From the NCBI GenBank assembly GCA_023433775.1, contig JAEYTY010000063.1, positions 22,423 to 86,422 on the forward strand: a stretch of DNA of 64,000 nucleotides, in the 5' to 3' direction. The position numbers and the translations under genes were made by a program. A model generated the notes under the pieces. That model had not been told where the DNA came from. It ran no database searches and was given only the letters and a program-made list of their open reading frames with translations. This DNA comes from Pseudomonadota bacterium. GTDB lineage: Bacteria; Pseudomonadota; Alphaproteobacteria; Rhizobiales; Devosiaceae. Shown in pieces: positions 55,818-64,000 of this stretch (position 1 is the stretch's first letter; every line of letters begins with the position of its first letter).

Positions 55818-56960
55818 TCAGGCGCGGAGCAGCGCCTGTGCCTCTTCGATGCCCAATGCGCGGGGGCGTTCGCAGGTCGTGGTGAGGGTGAGCACCTCGC
55901 CTGTTTCACCAGCCTTGAGCAGACCGGTCATGACTTCCACCACGTGCAGCGCGACATCGAGACCGCAGCGTGCCTTCTGGCCGGTTTCGAGCGAGAGCAT
56001 CATGTCGGCCAGGCCGGCACAGCGGTAATTGGCGCGGGGCACGTCCTTGTCGAGATCCTGGTTCGGCTTGCCGAAAGGATGGGCCCAGGGCGTGACCGGC
56101 GTGCGGGTGCCATCGAGGCTGGCCGTGACCAGATCGCCACCGAAGAAGTTCGGATCGGGCACGAATATGGAGCCATCGGTGCCATAGAGCTCGATATTGT
56201 GGTGACCATGGGCCGCAACGTCCCAGCTGGCGCCGATGGTGATGATGGCGCCGCTGTGGAATTCGAGGATGCCGTGGATCGTGGTGGGGGTGCCCACCTT
56301 GACCGAAGTGCCCTTGAACGGGCCTTCGGCGGTGACCAGACGCTCCTTGCGGGCCATGTTGGTGAAGGCGGATAGGCGCTTCACGGGGCCGAGGAGATGG
56401 ACCAGATCGGTGATGTAATAGGGGCCGAGATCGAGGATCGGGCCGCCGCCGGGCTGGAAGAAGAAATCGGGATTTGGATGCCAATGCTCCATGCCACGGC
56501 TCATGACGTGGGTGGTGCCGCTCATGACCTTGCCGAGCTGACCCGAGTCGATGATCTCGCGGGCCTGCTGATGGGCGCCACCGAGGAATGTATCTGGAGC
56601 GGAGCCGACCAGAAGGCCGCGTTCGTCGGCGGCCTTTTTGAGCTTGAGGCCCTCTTCAACCGACAGCACGAAGGGCTTTTCGGAATAGGAGTGCTTGCCG
56701 GCCGAGATGATGTCCGAGGACACCTGATAGTGGGTCGAGGGGATCGTGAGGTTCACGATGACGTCGATTTCGCTGTTCTTGAGCAGCTCGTCGGGCGTCT
56801 GGGCCGTGACACCGAATTCCTCGGCGCGCTTCTGGGCAGCGGCGGGGAGAATGTCGGCGACAGCGCGAACCTCAATGCCCTTGAAGAGCGGGGCAAGGCG
56901 CAGATAGGCGGCGGAGATATTGCCGGCACCCATGATGCCGACGCCATATGTCTTTGCCAT
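55818..56960 (-). CDS. Gfo/Idh/MocA-family oxidoreductase 2 (ThuB-like)
   Basis: NAD(P)-dependent dehydrogenase-like protein, 380 residues. The Rossmann motif is GIMGAGNISAAYLR near residues 8-21, the EKP motif is HSYSEKPFVLSVEEG near 92, and GGGPILDLGPYYITDLVHLLGP near 178 resembles ThuB, which oxidises disaccharides at C3. It starts six bases past the stop of isomerase 2, so the pair is tightly coupled. A 3-keto-forming reaction is inferred from the resemblance. Confidence 0.9.
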   Translation of the reverse strand: MAKTYGVGIMGAGNISAAYLRLAPLFKGIEVRAVADILPAAAQKRAEEFGVTAQTPDELLKNSEIDVIVNLTIPSTHYQVSSDIISAGKHSYSEKPFVLSVEEGLKLKKAADERGLLVGSAPDTFLGGAHQQAREIIDSGQLGKVMSGTTHVMSRGMEHWHPNPDFFFQPGGGPILDLGPYYITDLVHLLGPVKRLSAFTNMARKERLVTAEGPFKGTSVKVGTPTTIHGILEFHSGAIITIGASWDVAAHGHHNIELYGTDGSIFVPDPNFFGGDLVTASLDGTRTPVTPWAHPFGKPNQDLDKDVPRANYRCAGLADMMLSLETGQKARCGLDVALHVVEVMTGLLKAGETGEVLTLTTTCERPRALGIEEAQALLRA

Positions 56961-56966
56961 TTGAGC

Positions 56967-57716
56967 TTACTTCCAGTTTTTGGCGGTTGCGATCGAGCGC
57001 GTTGCGAAGCGCAGCGGATCGGACGGCTTGTCGTGTTCGGCGACGAAATATTGCGCCTTGGTGCGAGCGGTGACTTCGTTGATCAGCTTGTCCCAGCCGA
57101 GGACGCCATGGCCAACATCGGCCCAGCCATCTTCGTCGGCATTCTCGCCAGCAGCGGCAATGTCCTTGACGTGAACGGCGGTGATGCGGTCGCCATAGCG
57201 ATCAAACCATGGCAGCGGATCGGTCTTGCCGCGGAAGACCCAGGCGATGTCGCATTCCCATTCGATCTTGGGCGCGGTTTCGAGGAGGATTTCCATCGGA
57301 GTGCGGCCCGAAGTGGTGGGCTTGAACTCGAAATCGTGGTTGTGCCAGCCAAAGCCGTAGCCTTCAGCGCCATAGACTTCGCCCAGGCGCGCCAGGGTTT
57401 CGGCCAGTTCGAGCCACTTGGATTCATCTTCGCTGCGCTGATCGGGCATGATGAAGGGGCAATAGATGCGCTTGACGCCCATGATCTCGGCGGCCTTGAG
57501 GGCGGTCGAGGTGTCCTTGAGCTGGTCGAGGCCGAAATGGCCGGTTTCCATCACGAGGTTATTGGCCTTGAGCATGGCCGCGAAGGCTGCGGGATCGGCG
57601 TAGAGCGCGCCATAGCCTTCGACCTGCTTGTAGCCAAGCTGGGACAGCTTGCCGAGGAATTCGGGAAGGGAGGGATAATTGCGAGCGCTATAGAGCTGGA
57701 ATGACAACTCGGTCAT
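56967..57716 (-). CDS. Sugar phosphate isomerase/epimerase family protein 2
   Basis: A 249-residue TIM-barrel protein of the AP endonuclease 2-like family, shorter than its neighbour. Features are LSFQLYSARNYPSLPEFL at the start, LGYKQVEGYGALY, GFGWHNHDFEF, IEWECDIAWVFRGKTDP and ITAVHVKDIA, with His/Glu/Asp metal-ligand candidates. The start at 57716 fits the first strand; a longer frame to 57809 enters the intergenic gap. It is coupled to oxidoreductase 2. Confidence 0.9.
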   Translation of the reverse strand: MTELSFQLYSARNYPSLPEFLGKLSQLGYKQVEGYGALYADPAAFAAMLKANNLVMETGHFGLDQLKDTSTALKAAEIMGVKRIYCPFIMPDQRSEDESKWLELAETLARLGEVYGAEGYGFGWHNHDFEFKPTTSGRTPMEILLETAPKIEWECDIAWVFRGKTDPLPWFDRYGDRITAVHVKDIAAAGENADEDGWADVGHGVLGWDKLINEVTARTKAQYFVAEHDKPSDPLRFATRSIATAKNWK

Positions 57717-57844
57717 TTGTGGCCTCTTGATTTCTGAAGTCGAAATGGGGCGGCATGTCGCCGAAGTCGGAACGCCCATGTGCCGGGTGGCTGGCGTTCT
57801 GGCAGGCAAGAATGCCGCAAGTTCGGTCGCCCCGAGGGCAACAA

Positions 57845-57868
57845 GGCGGCGCCTCGTAAGGCACCGCC
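57845..57868 (-). terminator. Hairpin between transport and catabolic genes
   Basis: Nine-bp stem GGCGGCGCC (57845-57853) / GGCACCGCC (57860-57868) with one mismatch. It lies 17 bp past the ATPase stop and is followed on the minus strand by TTGTTG. It may reduce read-through into the catabolic genes. Confidence 0.5.
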
Positions 57869-57884
57869 GGATTGTCTGGCCGGA

Positions 57885-58967
57885 CTAGAGCCGTGCTTCG
57901 GTCGATGCGTTGAACAGCGAACCGCGGGCAATATCGAAGCCGAGGGTAACCTTGTCGCCGGCAGCCAGCGGAATGTCGCTGCTGCAACGGAAGGTGACCG
58001 GGACGCCGGCAACCTTGGTCCAGGCCAGGGTTTCCGAACCCATGGGCTCGACGATTTCGATTTCCGCGTCGGTCTTGAACGGCATGGCCTGAGCGGCTTC
58101 GCCGATAAAGATATGCTCGGGGCGAACGCCCAGCACGGCCTTGGTCGAACCGGCCACCGAAGCTTCGAACTCATAGGCACCGACCGGGATTTTGGTGCCA
58201 TCTTCGGCGGTGAAGGTCTGACCTTCGACCGTGCCATTGATGAAGTTCATGGACGGCGAACCGATAAAGCCGGCGACGTAGAGATTGACCGGCTTGTTGT
58301 AGATGGTGTGCGGATCGGCCAGCTGCTGGATCACGCCATTCTTCATGATGGCGATGCGGTCGGCCAGGGTCAGAGCCTCGATCTGGTCGTGGGTGACGTA
58401 GATCATGGTGTTCTTGAGACGGGCGTGGAGACGCTTGATCTCGACGCGCAGGTCCGAACGAAGCTTGGCATCGAGGTTGGACAGCGGCTCGTCGAAGAGG
58501 AACACGTCCACGTCACGCACCAGAGCGCGGCCAATGGCGACGCGCTGGCGCTGACCGCCCGAAAGGTTGGCGGGCTTGCGGCCAAGCAGAGGCTCGATCT
58601 GCAGGATTTCGGCGGCGCGCTTCACGCGCTTTTCGATTTCCGCCTTCGGCATTCCGGCGACGCGGAGACCAAAGGAGAGGTTACGCTCAACCGACATCTG
58701 CGGATAAAGCGCGTAGGACTGGAACACCATGCCAATGCCGCGATCCTTGGGCTGTTCCCAGGTCACGTTCTTGCCATTGATGAAAATCTGCCCGTCCGAC
58801 ACATCCAGGAGGCCGGCAATGCAGTTGAGCAGGGTCGACTTGCCGCAACCCGAAGGCCCGAGCAACACGATGAATTCACCCTTCGCGATGTCGAGATCGA
58901 GGTGCTCGAGCACCTTCACATTCCCGAAATTGAGCGAGAGGTCCCTGATGGAAACGCTTGATTCCAT
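57885..58967 (-). CDS. Sugar ABC transporter ATP-binding protein (UgpC/MalK type)
   Basis: ATPase of the carbohydrate importer, 360 residues. Motifs are Walker A GPSGCGKST near residue 38, Q-loop MVFQSYALYPQMSV, signature LSGGQRQRVAIGRAL, Walker B VFLFDEPLSNLDAKLR and H-loop YVTHDQIEALTL. A C-terminal TOBE domain (about 240-360) includes LGVRPEHIFIGE. It starts four bases past the stop of permease 2. Confidence 0.95.
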   Translation of the reverse strand: MESSVSIRDLSLNFGNVKVLEHLDLDIAKGEFIVLLGPSGCGKSTLLNCIAGLLDVSDGQIFINGKNVTWEQPKDRGIGMVFQSYALYPQMSVERNLSFGLRVAGMPKAEIEKRVKRAAEILQIEPLLGRKPANLSGGQRQRVAIGRALVRDVDVFLFDEPLSNLDAKLRSDLRVEIKRLHARLKNTMIYVTHDQIEALTLADRIAIMKNGVIQQLADPHTIYNKPVNLYVAGFIGSPSMNFINGTVEGQTFTAEDGTKIPVGAYEFEASVAGSTKAVLGVRPEHIFIGEAAQAMPFKTDAEIEIVEPMGSETLAWTKVAGVPVTFRCSSDIPLAAGDKVTLGFDIARGSLFNASTEARL

Positions 58968-58971
58968 TTCT

Positions 58972-59901
58972 TTATCCCTTCACGGCGCCGGCGGCGACGC
59001 CGCGTACAAACAGTTTGCCAGACACAAAATAGACGATCAGCGGCACGAGGCCCGTCAGCACGGTCGCGGCCATGTTGACGTTGTATTCCGGCGTACCCTG
59101 AGCAGAGTTGACGATATTGTTGAGCTGAACAGTCATCGGCAGGTTCTGCGTGCCAGCAAAGACAACGCCGAACAGGAAGTCATTCCAGATACCGGTGATC
59201 TGCAGGATCAGCGCCACAACGAAAATCGGCAGTGACATGGGGAGCATGATCTCGAAGAAAATGCGCCAGAACCCTGCCCCATCGACGCGCGCGGCCTTGA
59301 ACAATTCCTGCGGCAGCGACGCAAAGTAGTTGCGGAACAGCAGGGTCAGGATCGGCATACCGAAAATGGTGTGGACGAGAATGACGGCCTGCAGCGTGCC
59401 GAAGATCTTGAGTTCACGCGTGATCATCACCAGCGGATAGAGCATAACCTGATAGGGGATGAACGAGCCGAAGATGAGGATGGCGAAGAAGACTTCCGAG
59501 CCCTTGAAGCGCCAGTTGACCAGCGCATAGCCATTCACCGCAGCGATGAAGATCGACACGATCGTAGAGGGAATGGTGATCCGGACCGAGTTCCAGAAAC
59601 CCGGGGACAGTCCATTACAGGTCAGACCCGTACAGGCACTGGTCCAGGCCCGCGACCAGGCATCGAAATTGATCTGGGACGGGAATGCGAAGATGTTGCC
59701 GAAGCGGATTTCCGGCATGGTTTTGAACGACGTCATGAGCATGACGTAGAGCGGGAAGAGGAAGTAGAGCGAGAAGAACACCAGGATCGAATAGATGATG
59801 ATCTTGCGCGGGGTGAAGAACGGCTTGGGCCGTGGGCCGCGCGGTTCGACGCCGTTTTTGGTGACCGGAACGGAACCAGCCGTTTGTGTCATCTGGTTCA
59901 T
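58972..59901 (-). CDS. Carbohydrate ABC transporter permease 2 (MalG type)
   Basis: Inner-membrane permease subunit, 309 residues and six helices. It shows FWNSVRITIPSTIVSIFIAA, the EAA loop ELFKAARVDGAGFWRIFFEI, and FVVALILQITGIWNDFLFG. The CTGLTCNGLSPGFWNS segment resembles glucose/mannose-type (GtsC) permeases, hinting at a hexose substrate. The start at 59901 overlaps the stop of permease 1 (ATGA). Confidence 0.93.
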   Translation of the reverse strand: MNQMTQTAGSVPVTKNGVEPRGPRPKPFFTPRKIIIYSILVFFSLYFLFPLYVMLMTSFKTMPEIRFGNIFAFPSQINFDAWSRAWTSACTGLTCNGLSPGFWNSVRITIPSTIVSIFIAAVNGYALVNWRFKGSEVFFAILIFGSFIPYQVMLYPLVMITRELKIFGTLQAVILVHTIFGMPILTLLFRNYFASLPQELFKAARVDGAGFWRIFFEIMLPMSLPIFVVALILQITGIWNDFLFGVVFAGTQNLPMTVQLNNIVNSAQGTPEYNVNMAATVLTGLVPLIVYFVSGKLFVRGVAAGAVKG

Positions 59902-60836
59902 GCCCGCTTCCTTCCGCCAAATTCCAGATAGGCCCATGGGATAATGATGATGACAACGGTCACCAGCATCATGGTTGCAGCGGCCAGACCCTGGCCGATG
60001 TTACCGCCACTGAACATGTAGTTGTAAACGTATTTGGCGGGCACTTCGGACGCGATGCCGGGGCCGCCATTGGTGAGCGCCACGACAAGATCGTAGAGGC
60101 GGACAATGCCCGAGCCGATGAGCACCACGGCGGTGACCAGCACGCCGCGCATCATGGGCAGCACGATGGAAATATAGGTGCGCCAGGTGGGGATACCGTC
60201 GACCTTTGCGGCCTTCCAGATTTCGTCATCGACGCCGCGCAGGCCGGCCAGCATGAGCACCATGCAGAAGCCAACGCCCTGCCAGAGGCCAGCAATCAGC
60301 AGCGCAAAAAGGACCATGCGCGGATTGGTGATCCAGTCGAAGGTGAAATTTTCCCAGCCCAGATTGCGCATCGTGCCCTGGAGGCCGAGCGTGGGGTTCA
60401 TGATCCACTGCCAGACGAGGCCGGTGACGATGAAGGACAGGGCGAAAGGATAGAGCATGATGGTGCGGAAGGCGCTTTCGAAGCGGATCTTCTGATCCAT
60501 CAGCACCGCCAGCAGGAAGCCCAGACCCAGCGTGAACACCAGCGAGAAGGCGCCATAGACGACCAGGTTGTTCACCGAGACATTCCAGCGCGAGGTCGCA
60601 AACAGGCGCTCGTACTGCTCGAAACCAACGAACTTGCCAGTCGGCAGGAGCTTGGAATTGGTGAAAGAGTAGTAGACCGTCCAGATGGTACAGCCGACAA
60701 ACACGATCAGGACCGTGGCGACCATGGGCGCTGCGGCGATCTTGGCGGGCAAATTGTGCAGAAAAATTCTATTCAGGAGGCCGGGCCGGCTAATACGTCC
60801 CGTCCCCTCCCCCGGTTGAACGGCTGTGTCCGCCAT
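59898..60836 (-). CDS. Carbohydrate ABC transporter permease 1 (MalF type)
   Basis: Inner-membrane permease subunit, 312 residues. Helices include MVATVLIVFVGCTIWTVYYS and IMLYPFALSFIVTGLVWQW. The EAA loop reads DDEIWKAAKVDGIPTWRTYI. It is coupled to permease 2 by ATGA and is separated from the binding-protein gene by 95 bp containing two hairpins. Confidence 0.93.
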   Translation of the reverse strand: MADTAVQPGEGTGRISRPGLLNRIFLHNLPAKIAAAPMVATVLIVFVGCTIWTVYYSFTNSKLLPTGKFVGFEQYERLFATSRWNVSVNNLVVYGAFSLVFTLGLGFLLAVLMDQKIRFESAFRTIMLYPFALSFIVTGLVWQWIMNPTLGLQGTMRNLGWENFTFDWITNPRMVLFALLIAGLWQGVGFCMVLMLAGLRGVDDEIWKAAKVDGIPTWRTYISIVLPMMRGVLVTAVVLIGSGIVRLYDLVVALTNGGPGIASEVPAKYVYNYMFSGGNIGQGLAAATMMLVTVVIIIIPWAYLEFGGRKRA

Positions 60837-60855
60837 CAGGTCACTCCATAAAGAA

Positions 60856-60915
60856 GTGGTCGACCTTGTCGATCAAGGCCGACCACCGCATTTAATGTGA
60901 GGCAAAAAACCTCAC
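60856..60915 (-). terminator. Two hairpins between the sugar-binding protein gene and permease 1
   Basis: Hairpin A pairs 60856-60868 with 60874-60886 (12 of 13), followed on the minus strand by TTCTTTAT. Hairpin B pairs GTGAGG (60897-60902) with CCTCAC (60910-60915). They probably favour expression of the binding protein over the permeases. Confidence 0.6.
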
Positions 60916-60931
60916 CAGTACAGCAGGACGA

Positions 60932-62173
60932 TTAGTCTGCCTGTGCAATGATCTCAGCGCGACGCTCGATGTAGTCATCAACGGTGACGTTTTCGTCAGC
61001 GAAGAATTCGAGGTCGAGATCCTGCAGCTGCTGCTGGGTATCGCTCGAGAGCGAGGAGTCACCCGATGGCAGCAGGCCGTTCTTGAGCAGACCAAGAGCC
61101 TTGGTCATGCAAGCATTGGCACCCGACAGGTCAATGTCGGTGCGGATCGGCATGGAACCCTTGACCATGTTGAACTTCAGCTGAGCATCGGGGGAGATCA
61201 GGATGCGAGCCAGATCAGCCTGGGCCTGGAGGACAGCCGGATCGGTGCCTTCGGGCAGCTTGGGGAAGTAGAACGAGTCACCACCGCCGGTCAGCTGATC
61301 GCCAACGCCCAGGGCCGGGAGACATTCATAGTCTTCGCCGGGGACGCCGCCTGCGATCTGCAGATCGCCAGCGAGCCAGTCACCATGGATGTTGCCGGCA
61401 GCTTCGCCGGACAGGAGCTGGTTGCCAACGTCGCCGAAGGACGGGACCATGGTCTCAGGGGAAGTAACCTTGCGCAGAGCGTCAAGAGCTTCAGCAACCT
61501 TGCGGAATTCGGGGCTACGAACAGCTTCCGGATCCTTGTCGGTGTTGATGCGCTTCACGAGGTCGGCGCCGCCGATGCCGTTCATCAGAACGCCCGGGAT
61601 GCCGTTGATCGGCCAGCCGGTGGCCAGACCGAAGGGCAGGATGCCGGCTTCCTGGAGAGCAGGCCAGCTGGCGACATATTCGTCCCAGTTGGTCGGAACA
61701 GGCTGGCCGATCTTTTCGTAGGCAGCGGTGGAGAGCCACAGCCAATCCCACGAGTGGATGTTGATCGGCAGGCAGTAGAGGCCGCCTTCGTAACGGCAGG
61801 GCTCGAGCAGCGTCTGGTCGACATAGAACGAGTCGATGTCGAGATCGGCAACAACGTCGGTCAGGTCGCGCATCAGGCCGGCCTGGATGAGCTCTTCGGC
61901 GTCGCGGCCGGTGTTCATCTGGGTGGCGCCCATCGGGTTGCCGCCAAGGATGCGGCTGATGATGACGGGGTTTGCACCGGTGCCCGAACCAGCAAGGGCG
62001 CTATCGACCCAGGTATTGCCGGTTTCTTCTTCGAAGACCTTGGCGAATTCAGCAATAGCAGCGGCTTCACCAGCCGACGTCCACCAGTGCGTGACTTCGA
62101 GATCAACGGCATAAGCTGCAGTCGACCCCATCAGAGCGGTTGCCATGGCGGCAGCCACTGTAAACTTCTTCAT
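60932..62173 (-). CDS. Carbohydrate ABC transporter substrate-binding protein
   Basis: Periplasmic sugar-binding protein, 413 residues. The start at 62173 has GGAGG upstream and gives a signal peptide ending AYA (GSTAAYAVDL). The mature part begins LEVTHWWTSAGEAAAIAEFAKVF, then GNPMGATQMNTGRDAEELI and the C-terminal FNMVKGSMPIRTDIDL. It resembles glucose/mannose-type binding proteins (GtsA). It is the first gene of the operon, behind two LacI-type operators. The ligand is inferred only to class level. Confidence 0.93.
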   Translation of the reverse strand: MKKFTVAAAMATALMGSTAAYAVDLEVTHWWTSAGEAAAIAEFAKVFEEETGNTWVDSALAGSGTGANPVIISRILGGNPMGATQMNTGRDAEELIQAGLMRDLTDVVADLDIDSFYVDQTLLEPCRYEGGLYCLPINIHSWDWLWLSTAAYEKIGQPVPTNWDEYVASWPALQEAGILPFGLATGWPINGIPGVLMNGIGGADLVKRINTDKDPEAVRSPEFRKVAEALDALRKVTSPETMVPSFGDVGNQLLSGEAAGNIHGDWLAGDLQIAGGVPGEDYECLPALGVGDQLTGGGDSFYFPKLPEGTDPAVLQAQADLARILISPDAQLKFNMVKGSMPIRTDIDLSGANACMTKALGLLKNGLLPSGDSSLSSDTQQQLQDLDLEFFADENVTVDDYIERRAEIIAQAD

Positions 62174-62270
62174 GGATTGTCCTCCCAACGAACACATGGA
62201 GCCAGCGTGCTCCAGAAAGCAGCAATCCGGGCGGCTTATCATCGAAATGACGCCGGGCCCGCCTACCGCA

Positions 62271-62284
62271 TGTAATCGATTGCA
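62271..62284. promoter_or_regulatory. LacI-family-type operator, proximal
   Basis: TGTAATCGATTGCA, a CG-centred palindrome with one mismatch, about 98 bp upstream of the binding-protein start. It is 32 bp (about three helical turns) from the distal site. Confidence 0.75.
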
Positions 62285-62302
62285 ATGCCTCCTAAAAAGT
62301 TC

Positions 62303-62316
62303 TGCAATCGATTGCA
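62303..62316. promoter_or_regulatory. LacI-family-type operator, distal
   Basis: TGCAATCGATTGCA, a perfect CG-centred palindrome of the kind bound by LacI-family repressors. No LacI-family gene is in the window. Confidence 0.78.
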
Positions 62317-62681
62317 TGAGTTTCATACACCAGCCGAGGACATGTCAAGATTGATTCAGTTCGATTGCATCACACTCGCCGGAAGTGTGTGGAGGCGGGG
62401 GTGCGAGGGCTGTGGAAAACTGTTCGACTTCAACGGGTTGAGAACCAGCGAGGCGCTTAACCACGGCGCGACCTGCCCCGCTTTTGGCGCTGATCGTGAT
62501 GGATCGGGGGACAATTTTGTGTGTGATAGCCGCGCAATAGCGCAGGCGATGGTGCCAAGACGGGCCTGGCACGATCCTGGCTCGCGCATATGCGACTGAT
62601 CTGGTGCGCCCATTCGCCCTGCAGCCGCTCGGCAGCAGGGGTGTTTTCTTTAGGCAGAAATGCGCTAAAGGAAGGCGCGCT
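62317..62681. other. Gene-free 365-bp stretch
   Basis: Lies between the operators and tRNA-Arg. Short open frames on both strands (for example 62285-62599 plus, 62345-62572 minus) have no ribosome site or recognisable family. The tRNA-Arg promoter should lie at its right end. Nothing else is recognised. Confidence 0.6.
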
Positions 62682-62758
62682 GGTCCCGTAGCTCAGCTGG
62701 ATAGAGCAGCAGCCTTCTAAGCTGTTGGTCGGAGGTTCGAGTCCTCCCGGGATCGCCA
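62682..62758 (+). tRNA. tRNA-Arg (TCT anticodon)
   Basis: The 77-nt cloverleaf has acceptor GGTCCCG/CGGGATC with one G-U pair, anticodon loop CTTCTAA, T-loop GGTTCGAGTCC and an encoded CCA. Confidence 0.97.
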
Positions 62759-62922
62759 ATTGCTGCCTTCAACTACAAGGGTATTTGCCGACTCCAGATG
62801 TTGGGAGCCTGTCCTTGTCGGCCGTGATGTTCAGATCGACCATTTTGGCGCGATGAAACGGTCAAACTCATGACGAGGCCGAAGAACGGTGGATGGACCG
62901 GAGGTGAGCAATCCCGACGTGC

Positions 62923-63525
62923 TTACAAGCCACGACGTTCATGTGCGTTCATTTGCCTGACGATCATTTGGTAAACCGTCCGGGGTGCGTCGATACACTT
63001 GAATCCGATTTTGGTCGTCGTGGTGTAGGTCCCGCGTATCGAATTGGTGGTTCGGTGGGTGCTGGTTCTACGGTAGACTTGCACCTCGCGATTGAACCAC
63101 ACGGTGCCTTCCGGCCCGTCTTCGAGTTCAAGCGCATTCATGTCGCTGTTAGTATAGCGCTTGAGGCTCCGCCGCCCGAACAGTTCGATGGCGATGTAGG
63201 CGGCCTCGTCGGTCAAGGCATAGCTGGCGTGCCGGCGCTCATAGGCGTCCCAGATCGGAACGCCGAATGCCATGTAGAGTCCCACGCAAATGAAGGGGAG
63301 GCCGAACAGCGGGAAAAGGTCGAACGCGCCACCACTGGAGGGACCCATCTGGGCCATCTGTGCGGTTGCCGCCATCCAGAATACTGCGAAGGCGGTGAAA
63401 ACCAGACCGAAGGGCAAGCGCGGGGTGAGAAAGTCTGAAAGCCGGACGCCGCCATGCGGACGGCCATACCACAGCAGCCGCTCCGGGCCCGGAAGGACCG
63501 CCTGCCATCCGGGATCGGCACTCAT
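62923..63525 (-). CDS. Membrane protein of unknown function (possible bacterial PH-like domain)
   Basis: A 200-residue protein. PGPERLLWYGRPHGG near the start and YALTDEAAYIAIELFGRRSLKRY after two membrane helices (about 39-55 and 68-88) recall bacterial PH-type membrane proteins, which often begin with such a P-x-E-x-hydrophobic motif. I do not recognise it as a named family. The start overlaps the stop of the upstream gene by ATGA, so the two are coupled. Confidence 0.75.
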   Translation of the reverse strand: MSADPGWQAVLPGPERLLWYGRPHGGVRLSDFLTPRLPFGLVFTAFAVFWMAATAQMAQMGPSSGGAFDLFPLFGLPFICVGLYMAFGVPIWDAYERRHASYALTDEAAYIAIELFGRRSLKRYTNSDMNALELEDGPEGTVWFNREVQVYRRTSTHRTTNSIRGTYTTTTKIGFKCIDAPRTVYQMIVRQMNAHERRGL

Positions 63526-64000
63526 TGCTGGGCCTCGATGGCATCGGCAGCCGGCTCGCTGCCCGCAATGCCGCGAATGGCATCGGCCAGTTGCTGGCTA
63601 AGGCCGGTGTCGCAACGGTTGCCTTCGACGCCGAAAAGCATCCGCCGTTCCAGCTCCTGTCCGCGTCCATCGGCCTGGGCGAAAGCCAGCGCGACCAGCT
63701 CTGTCTGGCGCTGGCTATAATACTTGTTCTGCTCATCCAGAACGATATCGGCATGGAGGATGCAAAGCTCGATTGCCGCGTTTTCAAGCTTTTCTGTCGA
63801 GATGTCTGCCAGATCGGCATCCACCTCATAGGTCAACGTCAATTGTCGGGAGCGCGGACCGGGCTCGATATAGCGGAGGACGACGGGCAGCCCGCTTGGC
63901 AGCGAGGGTTCCAGATTGTCCAGACCGACGCCCAGGGGCTGGGGAATGCACATAAGGTTCTCGTCGAGCGCGAAGAGGAACTCGTGAAAGCGGGTTATGG
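63522..64000 (-). CDS. Unknown protein, 5' end beyond the window
   Basis: The frame is open to the window edge and continues upstream of the ATG at 63953 without a stop (FHEFLFALDENLMCIPQPLG), so the start is outside. The visible 159 residues are hydrophilic with no signal peptide in view. YYSQRQTELVALAFAQADGRGQELERRML looks helical. I do not recognise the family. It is translationally coupled to the 200-residue gene after it. Confidence 0.7.
   Translation of the reverse strand, partial: ITRFHEFLFALDENLMCIPQPLGVGLDNLEPSLPSGLPVVLRYIEPGPRSRQLTLTYEVDADLADISTEKLENAAIELCILHADIVLDEQNKYYSQRQTELVALAFAQADGRGQELERRMLFGVEGNRCDTGLSQQLADAIRGIAGSEPAADAIEAQQ

Noticed and set aside
62285..62599. 104-codon plus-strand frame before tRNA-Arg
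   Set aside because: It overlaps the distal operator and shows no domain; overlapping minus-strand frames are equally open.

Overview
The window is a 64 kb piece of a high-GC (about 60%) alphaproteobacterial chromosome. It carries about 55 genes, four tRNAs and several dispersed repeats. Gene content and order fit Hyphomicrobiales, most likely Devosia or a close relative: dgt-argS-SPOR-scpAB-tatABC-serS-surE-nlpD-yajC-secDF, a pcm/tolC/popZ/valS run, an aapJQMP amino-acid transporter, and NDUFS4-, NDUFAF3- and NDUFAF6-like genes. The genus is inferred; no rRNA is present to confirm it.

Layout. 1-6 kb holds the 3' part of uvrA, two small DUF1127-type genes enclosed by an 18-bp inverted repeat, trmFO, and two genes related to mitochondrial complex I assembly factors. 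6-24 kb is a housekeeping block, nearly all on the minus strand: secDF, yajC, a DUF815 ATPase on the plus strand, a degenerate LysM/M23 lipoprotein, surE, serS, tatCBA, an orphan ABC ATPase, scpBA, a SPOR protein, argS and dgt. It covers protein export, chromosome condensation, cell-wall division and tRNA charging. 24-34 kb has an A-type Fe-S carrier, a serine hydrolase, exonuclease III, a Sel1 protein, valS, popZ, tolC, a diverged PIMT-like gene and tRNA-Cys. 34-44 kb has benE-mobA, tRNA-Asn with a small integrated islet carrying a secreted serine protease, a fosmidomycin-type exporter with an SRPBCC gene, photolyase, cysteine synthase and cardiolipin synthase. 44-53 kb has a second AapJ-like binding protein, a palindromic repeat array, the aapJQMP operon, a metC-like gene, a PAP2 phosphatase, tRNA-Pro, an NDUFS4-like gene and a TraB/GumN protein. 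53-62 kb is one minus-strand sugar operon: binding protein, two permeases, ATPase, and two isomerase/oxidoreductase pairs, with two LacI-type operators upstream. The right end has tRNA-Arg and two coupled genes of unknown function.

The most unusual items are: (i) the 1.7-kb islet between tRNA-Asn and a 26-bp copy of its 3' end; (ii) a roughly 78-residue, low-GC, in-frame insertion in the SerRS catalytic domain; (iii) a palindromic repeat family whose arms change in a compensatory way between copies; (iv) a 17-bp near-palindrome at four intergenic sites; (v) the sugar operon, which looks like an oxidise-then-isomerise pathway for an unidentified sugar or glycoside.

All functional assignments come from reading the translated sequences and recalling family features. 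No database search was run.
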